Shown piece after piece: positions 1-4,822 of a DNA stretch of 8,419 nucleotides. Source of the stretch: an uncultured Collinsella sp. (GTDB lineage: Bacteria; Actinomycetota; Coriobacteriia; Coriobacteriales; Coriobacteriaceae); NCBI GenBank assembly GCA_902489955.1, contig CABUBY010000074.1, forward strand, positions 1 to 8,419. The letters are read 5' to 3'. Under the pieces are notes generated by a model that was not told the DNA's origin, did no database searches, and saw nothing but the letters and a program-made list of their open reading frames with translations. Made by a program: the position numbers and the translations under genes. Every line of letters begins with the position of its first letter. Position 1 is the first letter of the stretch.

Positions 1-43
1 ATGTGGCCGGCGGGGCGCCCTTATCTGTTATGCGGTTCGCGAG
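1..43. other. Window edge, nothing supported
   Basis: These 43 bases follow the peptidase stop codon (44-46). No T-tract or clear terminator hairpin is visible. An ATG at position 1 opens only 19 codons and is not supported as a gene. Confidence 0.5.
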
Positions 44-853
44 CTAGCGCGCCTGCTTAACCTTTGCCGCTGCCTCGACAAACGACTTCCACAGGTTAAA
101 GTCGGTCTCGAGCGTCTTCCACGTGTACTCAGGGTGCCATTGCACGCCCAGGCAGAAAGGCTGGCCTTCGACCTCGATGCACTCGGGAACGCCGTCGGTT
201 GCCTTGGCGACCAAGCGCGTGCTTTTACCCAGACGGTCGACGCAGCAGTGATGTGCCGAGTTGGTCTGGATCAGCCTGTGCCCGCCAACCGCGCGCTCCA
301 GCAGCGAGCCCGGCACGACCTCGACGGGGTGCACGGGATCGTTGAGCACGTGGGTATGGCGCCACTGCGTGCGGCCCTCGCGCGCGCCCAGGCTCGGCAC
401 GTCCATGCACAGGGTGCCGCCGGTGGCGACATTGAGCAGCTGCGTGCCTCGGCAGGTGGTAAAGAGCGGCTTCTTGGCGCGAAGCACCTCGTTAACCAGC
501 TTAAACTCAAAACGGTCGCGAATCTCACAGCACAGCGTGGGGTCGTAAGGACGCTCGTCGCCCCAGCGTTTGGGGTTGACGTCCGGGCCGCCGGGAATAG
601 CGATACCGTCAGCGATTTCCACGTAATGACGGATAACATCGACGTCTTCGGTAATAGACATCTGCAGTGGCAGGCCGCCGGCGGCAAGGATGGCATCGAC
701 AAAGACACTTGCGATTTCCTCGTTGGGGGAGAGCGTCTCGCTCAAAAAAGGCTTTGCCTCTTCCCAACGCGGCGCGACGAGGATGAGCGGACGGTCGGCG
801 GGGGCGACGTCGACATGCGGGGTGTATGACGATGAAGTACGAGTTCCGATCAT
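44..853 (-). CDS. Peptidase C26 / class-I glutamine amidotransferase-like hydrolase (PuuD-like gamma-glutamyl hydrolase)
   Basis: This is a predicted cytosolic gamma-glutamyl hydrolase. Family relatives cleave gamma-glutamyl-GABA (PuuD) or other gamma-glutamyl amides with a Cys-His-Glu triad. In the 269-aa form starting at 853, the oxyanion-region motif IPGGPDVNP lies near residues 86-94, the nucleophile elbow TTCRGTQ places the nucleophile at Cys134, and GVQWHPEY supplies His240 and Glu242. These show an intact active site. The length fits the family. The frame stays open upstream to a GTG at 928 and an ATG at 889, but neither has a ribosome-binding site and the extra residues look unlike the family, so the ATG at 853 was preferred. 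Its own Shine-Dalgarno is weak. It is the last gene of the amino-acid ABC transporter operon, 86 nt after the ATPase stop, with a 9-bp inverted repeat in the gap. The fold is certain and the substrate is inferred. A link to glutamate or gamma-glutamyl uptake is plausible. Confidence 0.88.
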   Translation of the reverse strand: MIGTRTSSSYTPHVDVAPADRPLILVAPRWEEAKPFLSETLSPNEEIASVFVDAILAAGGLPLQMSITEDVDVIRHYVEIADGIAIPGGPDVNPKRWGDERPYDPTLCCEIRDRFEFKLVNEVLRAKKPLFTTCRGTQLLNVATGGTLCMDVPSLGAREGRTQWRHTHVLNDPVHPVEVVPGSLLERAVGGHRLIQTNSAHHCCVDRLGKSTRLVAKATDGVPECIEVEGQPFCLGVQWHPEYTWKTLETDFNLWKSFVEAAAKVKQAR

Positions 854-896
854 AGGTGTTGCTTTCGATCTGAAGGTGACAGGGCGCATGGGAGAT

Positions 897-928
897 GTGG
901 GACAACACTTCCGATGAATTTGTCCCAC
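897..928. promoter_or_regulatory. Perfect 9-bp inverted repeat between ATPase and peptidase genes
   Basis: GTGGGACAA (897-905) and TTGTCCCAC (920-928) are exact reverse complements separated by 14 nt. They lie in the gap between the transporter ATPase stop (940) and the preferred start of the peptidase gene (853). In the minus-strand RNA this would be a 9-bp hairpin with no following U-run, so it is not a classical terminator. It could be an intercistronic processing or stability element, or an operator for separate control of the last gene. The inverted repeat is seen directly; the role is inferred. Confidence 0.45.
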
Positions 929-939
929 GGGGTGGCTGG

Positions 940-1704
940 TTAGTGGCCCTTGATGGAGTTGAGGAAGTCCTGGGCGCGCTTGGTCTGGGGATGGTCGAAG
1001 AACTCGTCGGGCGTGCCGGTTTCCACGATCTGGCCGTCGGCCATAAAGACGACGCGGTCGGCTACGCGGCGGGCAAAGTTCATCTCGTGCGTGATGACGA
1101 TCATCGTCATGCCCTGCTGCGCCAAGCGCACCATGACCTCGAGCACCTCATTGATCATCTCGGGGTCAAGGGCGCTTGTGGGCTCGTCAAAGAGCATGGC
1201 CTTGGGCTGCATGGCGAGTGAACGGGCGATGGCCACGCGCTGCTGTTGGCCGCCCGAAAGCTGTGCGGGCACCTTGTCGGCCTGCTCGGCCACGCCCACG
1301 CGGCTCAGCAGGTCCATGGCACGCTCGCGAGCCTCCTCCTTGGACACGCCCAGCACGTCGACCGGCCCCAGCATGACGTTCTGCAGCACCGTCATATGTG
1401 CAAACAGGTTGAACTGTTGGAACACCATGCCCAGCTCGGCACGCATGCGGGCAAGATCCTTGCCTTCCTGCGGCAGGGGCTCGCCCTCGATGAGGATCTC
1501 GCCTGAGTCGATGGTTTCCAGGCGGTTGATGGTGCGGCACATGGTCGACTTGCCCGAGCCCGAGGGGCCAATCACCACGACGACCTCGCCGCGGTCGACC
1601 GAGAGATTGATGTCGTTGAGAACGTGCAGGTCGCCATAGTGCTTATCGACGTGCTTGAGCTCGATCAGCGGCTGATTGCCGGTGGTAGAGGTGCTCTGTG
1701 CCAT
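940..1704 (-). CDS. Polar amino-acid ABC transporter, ATP-binding protein (GlnQ/GluA type)
   Basis: This is the 254-aa cytosolic ATPase that powers the uptake system encoded with it. All nucleotide-binding motifs are present in order: Walker A GPSGSGKST (46-54), Q-loop VFQQFNLF (94-101), signature LSGGQQQR (149-156), Walker B MLFDEPTSALD (170-180), and the switch histidine in ITHEM (His206). The length and the FQQFNLF and ITHEMNFARRVADRVVFM-type segments are typical of the glutamine/glutamate (PAAT) subfamily. The ATG at 1704 is supported by a TAAGGAG Shine-Dalgarno about 10 nt upstream (1714-1720). The gene starts 36 nt after the second permease and precedes the C26 peptidase, so it is the fourth gene of the operon. 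The family assignment is certain. Whether the substrate is glutamate, glutamine or another polar amino acid cannot be read from the ATPase. Confidence 0.96.
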   Translation of the reverse strand: MAQSTSTTGNQPLIELKHVDKHYGDLHVLNDINLSVDRGEVVVVIGPSGSGKSTMCRTINRLETIDSGEILIEGEPLPQEGKDLARMRAELGMVFQQFNLFAHMTVLQNVMLGPVDVLGVSKEEARERAMDLLSRVGVAEQADKVPAQLSGGQQQRVAIARSLAMQPKAMLFDEPTSALDPEMINEVLEVMVRLAQQGMTMIVITHEMNFARRVADRVVFMADGQIVETGTPDEFFDHPQTKRAQDFLNSIKGH

Positions 1705-1740
1705 GGTGCTCGGCTCCTTATGACTCGAAATGGTAAAGCG

Positions 1741-2574
1741 TTAGCGGATGATGGTCGCGCCGGTCTTGTGCGAAACGTAGACAGCAGCCTTGTTGATTGC
1801 GACGTTGATGAGGATATAGATGACCGCGATTACCAAGTAGACCGACACGAGAGCGTCGTAGTTGGTAATGAGCACGCGGGCGTTTTGCATGAGGTCGGGG
1901 TAGCTCACCACGTAGGCGACGGTGGTGTCTTTGACTACGACCACGAGCTGCGAAATCAACGACGGAATGATAAATCGAATAGCCTGCGGCAGCACGATTT
2001 TAAAGGTGATTTTAGCCTTGGAGAGACCGAGCGCCTGGGCCGCCTCGACCTGGCCGCGCGGTACGGCGTTGACGCCGGCGCGGAAAATCTCAGCTAGCAC
2101 GCCGGCTGCAGCGAGTGCGACGGGAAGCGTGAGCATCCAAAACGACGGCAGCGCGATCTTGTACTGGGGCAGCACCAAAAAGAAGAAGTAGATGAACAAC
2201 AGGCTTGGTACGCCGCGGAAGAAATCGGTGAGCACACGGCAGGCCAGCTGCAACGGCTTAATGTCGCTCGTGCGGCCGAGCATAAGGGCTAAGCCTAGCA
2301 CCAGCGCGATGGCGCCAGCGGTGAGTGCGACTTTAACGGTGCCCTCAAAGCCGGCAAGCAAGAACTTCCAGGTGGTGAGGTGTGTAAAGAAATACCAATA
2401 GTGGACCGAAAGCTGGCCGGTCACATAAAAGCGCTGCAGTACCAGGACGGCGAGTGCGGCCACGGCAACAAGCGAGATGGCGGTGCCGATGCGAATCTTG
2501 GCGCGCATCTTGGGGCCGGGAGCCTCGTAGAGCGCATCGCGCATGGTAAGCGCAGGGGAGGAATGCTTGCTCAT
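1741..2574 (-). CDS. Polar amino-acid ABC transporter permease (GluD/HisM type)
   Basis: This is an inner-membrane permease of 277 aa in the His/Glu/Gln/Arg/opine family. A polar N-terminus of about 28 residues precedes a first membrane segment near 28-48. Further hydrophobic segments lie near 76-98, 122-137, 146-168, 203-217 and 242-263. The cytoplasmic EAA loop that docks on the ATPase is clear at 177-198 (EAAQALGLSKAK followed by ITFKIVLPQA). A TDFFRGVPSLL segment near 116-126 is typical of the family. The ATG overlaps the TGA of the preceding permease in an ATGA junction (2571-2574), which indicates translational coupling and a heteromeric permease pair. The longer N-terminus compared with its partner resembles the GluD-like member of actinobacterial glutamate systems, but substrate identity is inferred only. 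Confidence 0.95.
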   Translation of the reverse strand: MSKHSSPALTMRDALYEAPGPKMRAKIRIGTAISLVAVAALAVLVLQRFYVTGQLSVHYWYFFTHLTTWKFLLAGFEGTVKVALTAGAIALVLGLALMLGRTSDIKPLQLACRVLTDFFRGVPSLLFIYFFFLVLPQYKIALPSFWMLTLPVALAAAGVLAEIFRAGVNAVPRGQVEAAQALGLSKAKITFKIVLPQAIRFIIPSLISQLVVVVKDTTVAYVVSYPDLMQNARVLITNYDALVSVYLVIAVIYILINVAINKAAVYVSHKTGATIIR

Positions 2575-3230
2575 CGGAGGATTCTCACCTTCTTATCGAT
2601 GTAGTTGCCAATGTGGCTCACCACAAAGGCCGTGCCCAGGTAGCCGAGCGCCGAGATAAAGAACGCGGCGACGCCACCGAGTGAGCGCGTGTTGATGTAG
2701 CTCACCACGCCAGTGAGCTCTTGCGGTTTAAGCGGCACCTGGCTGCCCAAGGCGGTAGTGAGCATGACGGCGATAAAGAGGTTGGTCATGGGCAATACGC
2801 TTGAGCGCAGTGCCTGCGGAATCACGATTTTGGCGAGGATGCGGCTGAAGCCCATGCCCAGCGAGCGGGCGGCTTCCACCTGACCGACGCCGACGGTGTT
2901 GATGCCGCTCATAAAGTTCTCGGAGCCAAAGGCCGAGCCCAAAAGGACCGTGGCGACGATAACGCAGGTGCGGTAGGGCAGGACGACCTTGAGCGGCGGC
3001 AGTGCGTAGACGACGATGATAAGCAGCGCGATGCCGGGGATGTTACGGAAGACCTGGACATACAGGTCGCCAAAGACGCGCAGTGGCTTGAGTGGCGACA
3101 CACGCATCACGGTGACGGCGACGGCCAGCACCATGGCGATGGCAAACGACTCAAGCGTCATGCCCCAGGTTGCGAGCAGCGCGTCGATATAGTTCTGGCC
3201 ATAGAGCGACCAGAGCTCGGAGAGACTCAT
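2571..3230 (-). CDS. Polar amino-acid ABC transporter permease (GluC/HisQ type)
   Basis: This is the partner permease, 219 aa. Membrane segments are visible near 24-42, 65-80, 88-104, 147-165 and 187-206. The EAA loop is at 119-140 (EAARSLGMGFSRILAKIVIPQA), and FRNIPGIALL (61-70) corresponds to the conserved family segment before the central helices. The compact five-helix size is the usual one for GluC/HisQ-like subunits. A strong Shine-Dalgarno (GGGAGG, about 5 nt upstream) supports the ATG at 3230. Downstream it overlaps the second permease by 4 nt. A strong hairpin sits about 25 nt upstream of its start, between it and the solute-binding protein gene, probably setting a lower dose of the membrane subunits than of the binding protein. 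Confidence 0.95.
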   Translation of the reverse strand: MSLSELWSLYGQNYIDALLATWGMTLESFAIAMVLAVAVTVMRVSPLKPLRVFGDLYVQVFRNIPGIALLIIVVYALPPLKVVLPYRTCVIVATVLLGSAFGSENFMSGINTVGVGQVEAARSLGMGFSRILAKIVIPQALRSSVLPMTNLFIAVMLTTALGSQVPLKPQELTGVVSYINTRSLGGVAAFFISALGYLGTAFVVSHIGNYIDKKVRILR

Positions 3231-3254
3231 GCGGACCTCCCGCCGATAAGGAAA

Positions 3255-3280
3255 GGGGCTCCCGTGTGTACGGAAGCCCC
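3255..3280 (-). terminator. Intercistronic hairpin / partial terminator after the binding-protein gene
   Basis: GGGGCT (3255-3260) pairs with AGCCCC (3275-3280). After one C/A mismatch the stem continues with three more pairs around a 6-nt loop (3265-3270). On the transcribed minus strand the stem is followed by a moderately T-rich TTTCCTTAT. It lies in the 139-nt gap between the lipoprotein stop and the first permease. This position is classic for an attenuating terminator or a 3'-end stabiliser that makes the binding protein more abundant than the membrane subunits. The hairpin is seen directly and the read-through role is inferred. Confidence 0.6.
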
Positions 3281-3369
3281 GACAACTCAGTAAGGAAACA
3301 GTTTAGCGCAATAAAGCGAATCGTGCGTTTCCGTATGGTTTCGCAGCGGCTGATGCCCAGCTTGCGAGC

Positions 3370-4365
3370 TTAGGCGCCGACCTCGGGCAGCTCGGGAACG
3401 TTGGTGTCGCCCGTACGGTCGCCGATGCAGATCTGCCACAGCTCGGTCCAGGTGCCATCGTCCTCGATCTTCTTAAGGAAGTCGTTAACGAAGGCGACGC
3501 CGTCGGAATCGAGCGGCAGGCCGATGCCATAGGGCTCCTTGCTGCCGAAGGGCTTGCCGGCGATCTTGTATTTGCCCGGCTCGCGGACCAGGGCGCTCTG
3601 CTGCATGTTGTTGTCGATGACATAGGCGTCAACGCGGCCCTGCTGGAGTGCCTGGCGGGCCTCCTCGTCGGTCTTGAACTCCTGCTGGCTGGCCTTGGGA
3701 ACGAACTCCTCCAGGATGGCGGGGCCGTTGGAGCCGGACTGGACGGCGACGTTCTTGTCGGCCAGGTCGTCGACGCTCTTGATGTCGTCGTTATCGGCGA
3801 GCACCAGGATGGCCTGCTGCGTGTAGTAGTAGGGGCCGGCGAAGGAGACGAGCTTCTTGCGCTCGTCAGTGATGGTGTAGGTGGCAAAGACGGCGTCGAC
3901 CTGGCCGTTCTGCAGGACAGACTCGCGCGTGTCCGAGGTCACCTGGGTGATCTCGACCTTGTTCTCGCCCAGAATGTAGTTGGACAGGAGCTGTGCGATA
4001 CCGGCATCGAAGCCGCGGGTCTGACCGTCTTTCTCGTTGAGGAGGGAGAAGAGCGTGGAGGTCTGAACGCCACCGATCTTAAAGACGCCGGCGTCCTTGA
4101 CGGCCGTGGCCCAGGTGCTGGCGGCGATGGCATCGTCGTCGGCTTTGGGGCCGTTGTCGACGAGCTTGTCGAATGCCTTGGCATCGAGCGTAGCGGAAAC
4201 CTCGGTATCCTCGGAGCCCTTGGAGGAGCCGGCGGCGGAACCCTTGTCGGCCTCGGCGCTGGTGTCGGAGCAGCCGGCAAGACCAAGGCCGGCGACGGTT
4301 GCGAAGGTGGCGGCAACGAAGCCGCGGCGGTCGAGAACGACCTGCTGGGAGAGGTTCTTGCTCAT
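3370..4365 (-). CDS. Extracellular solute-binding lipoprotein, family 3 (polar amino-acid ABC transporter)
   Basis: This is a 331-aa membrane-anchored receptor that captures the substrate and delivers it to the permease pair. The N-terminus has a twin-arginine motif (DRRGF, 12-16), a hydrophobic stretch (17-31) and a lipobox LAGC with the lipidated Cys32, so it is a likely Tat-exported lipoprotein. Residues 33-75 are a Ser/Gly/Asp/Glu-rich flexible linker. The family-3 binding domain covers about 94-316. It includes the signature QNGQVDAVFATYTITDER (152-169), in which Arg169 corresponds to the arginine that binds the ligand alpha-carboxylate, and VDAYVIDNN with Asp251 at the usual alpha-amino-binding position. 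This supports an alpha-amino-acid ligand. The start at 4365 has a GAAAGGTG ribosome-binding site (4373-4380). It is the first gene of the operon, directly behind a good promoter. A polar amino acid such as glutamate or glutamine is likely but not proven. Confidence 0.95.
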   Translation of the reverse strand: MSKNLSQQVVLDRRGFVAATFATVAGLGLAGCSDTSAEADKGSAAGSSKGSEDTEVSATLDAKAFDKLVDNGPKADDDAIAASTWATAVKDAGVFKIGGVQTSTLFSLLNEKDGQTRGFDAGIAQLLSNYILGENKVEITQVTSDTRESVLQNGQVDAVFATYTITDERKKLVSFAGPYYYTQQAILVLADNDDIKSVDDLADKNVAVQSGSNGPAILEEFVPKASQQEFKTDEEARQALQQGRVDAYVIDNNMQQSALVREPGKYKIAGKPFGSKEPYGIGLPLDSDGVAFVNDFLKKIEDDGTWTELWQICIGDRTGDTNVPELPEVGA

Positions 4366-4408
4366 GGTAGAACACCTTTCTCAATAAAATCCCTAGCGGT
4401 TGAGTAGA

Positions 4409-4438
4409 GTTATACCCTATCGCGCTCAAATGGGTCAA
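4409..4438 (-). promoter_or_regulatory. Sigma-70-type promoter of the amino-acid transporter operon
   Basis: On the minus strand there is a -35 box TTGACC (4438-4433) and a -10 box TATAAC (4414-4409), separated by 18 nt. Five of six bases match consensus in each box. The predicted transcription start is near 4402, giving a leader of about 37 nt before the lipoprotein ATG at 4365. A small inverted repeat, TTACC (4462-4466) / GGTAA (4472-4476), lies about 24 bp upstream of the -35 and could be an activator site, though it is too short to be confident. Confidence 0.7.
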
Positions 4439-4482
4439 CACGAAATAACTCAGAAACATACTTACCTTATGGGTAATTCTAC

Positions 4483-4514
4483 CTACCAAAAAGGGACAGG
4501 CACCTTTGTGGTGG
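4483..4514. repeat. REP-like hairpin element
   Basis: CCAAAAAGG (4486-4494) and CCTTTGTGG (4503-4511) form a stem with a single A/G mismatch. Three further outer pairs, one of them G-T, reach 4483 and 4514, around the 8-nt loop GACAGGCA. The core AAAAAGGGACAGGCACCTTT resembles, from memory, short dispersed palindromes seen in many bacterial genomes that are associated with RAYT (Y1-type) transposases; no RAYT gene is present here. No U-run follows on either strand, so it is not an obvious terminator. The hairpin is seen directly and the family resemblance is recalled rather than searched. Confidence 0.45.
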
Positions 4515-4548
4515 TCCTGGCCGATGCGGTGGCATGCCTTGCTGCTTT

Positions 4549-4766
4549 GTCTCAATCTGTAACATCTGCAGCCGTTTTTGCCGAGTAACTGTTACAGATT
4601 GAGATTTTCTCTTCAGGGGAATTCGAATGTCTCGATCTGTAACATCTGGACGGACAAAAGGTCTCTATCTGTTACAGATTGAGACAAAGGTCAGGGACTA
4701 AGACGTCTTGTCTAGATCTGTAACAGGTAGACGGGAATTCGGACCCTAGATGTTACAGATCGAGAT
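4549..4766. repeat. Array of six alternating-orientation 15-16 bp repeats (three inverted pairs)
   Basis: The consensus is GTCTCRATCTGTAACA. Forward copies start at 4549, 4629 and 4710. Reverse-complement copies cover 4591-4605, 4671-4685 and 4752-4766. The ten-base core ATCTGTAACA is identical in all six. Start-to-start distances are 42, 38, 42, 39 and 42 bp, giving a unit period of 80-81 bp. Each pair is an inverted repeat: the first has 14 perfect pairs plus one, the second has 15 with one G-T, and the third matches at 13 of 15. Each loop is 27 nt. The loops and inter-unit gaps show no obvious similarity to one another. No ORF, promoter or transposase accompanies the array. It lies between the DXS-like gene's terminator and the transporter promoter. 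Function is unknown; possibilities are a tandem protein-binding array, a multi-hairpin RNA or a mobile repeat. Confidence 0.9.
4661..4685. repeat. 25-bp near-perfect palindrome inside the repeat array
   Basis: The twelve bases at 4661-4672 and 4674-4685 are reverse complements except for one T/T mismatch (4666/4680), centred on T4673. The palindrome arises because a degenerate seventh copy of the array repeat (4661-4675, forward, 13 of 15 matches to consensus) overlaps the reverse copy at 4671-4685. The central CTGTTACAG also occurs at 4589-4597, and CTGTAACAG at 4718-4726, so the basic recognition unit may be a short dyad CTGTWACAG. Confidence 0.75.
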
Positions 4767-4784
4767 AATCGCGTCGCGAAAACA

Positions 4785-4821
4785 AAAACCTCCGCAGGGG
4801 TGCTTCCCTTGCGGAGGTTTT
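4785..4821 (-). terminator. Strong intrinsic terminator of the DXS-like gene
   Basis: The arms 4785-4796 and 4810-4821 pair perfectly over 12 bp. The stem continues with one G-T and three G-C pairs (4797-4800 with 4806-4809) around the 5-nt loop 4801-4805. On the minus strand the stem is followed by TTTTTGTTTT, a good U-tract. It begins one base after the DXS-like stop codon (4823-4825). The plus-strand side is also followed by T-rich sequence (TTTTCTT), so it may act weakly in both directions. Confidence 0.92.
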
Positions 4822-4822
4822 C

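Noticed and set aside
134..829. 231-aa plus-strand ORF
   Set aside because: It is antisense to the C26 peptidase gene, whose catalytic motifs make the minus strand the real one.
854..928. N-terminal extension of the C26 peptidase to the GTG at 928 or the ATG at 889
   Set aside because: Neither has a ribosome-binding site, the GTG lies in an inverted-repeat arm, and the added residues do not resemble the family.
3303..3887. 194-aa minus-strand ORF running into the lipoprotein-permease gap
   Set aside because: It overlaps the lipoprotein gene in another frame, its composition is Ser/Pro/Arg-rich shadow sequence, and it has no initiation signal.
4400..4588. Plus-strand 62-aa ORF
   Set aside because: It starts with TTG inside the transporter promoter, has no ribosome-binding site and runs through the REP-like hairpin and the first repeat.
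4549..4766. CRISPR array
   Set aside because: Repeats alternate in orientation, are only 15-16 bp long, and gaps are 23-27 nt. CRISPR repeats are direct, and no cas gene is nearby.
4549..4766. Integron attC sites
   Set aside because: The AAC...GTT inverted ends are suggestive, but the 7-bp cores do not fit RYYYAAC/GTTRRRY. There are no cassette ORFs between units and no integrase.
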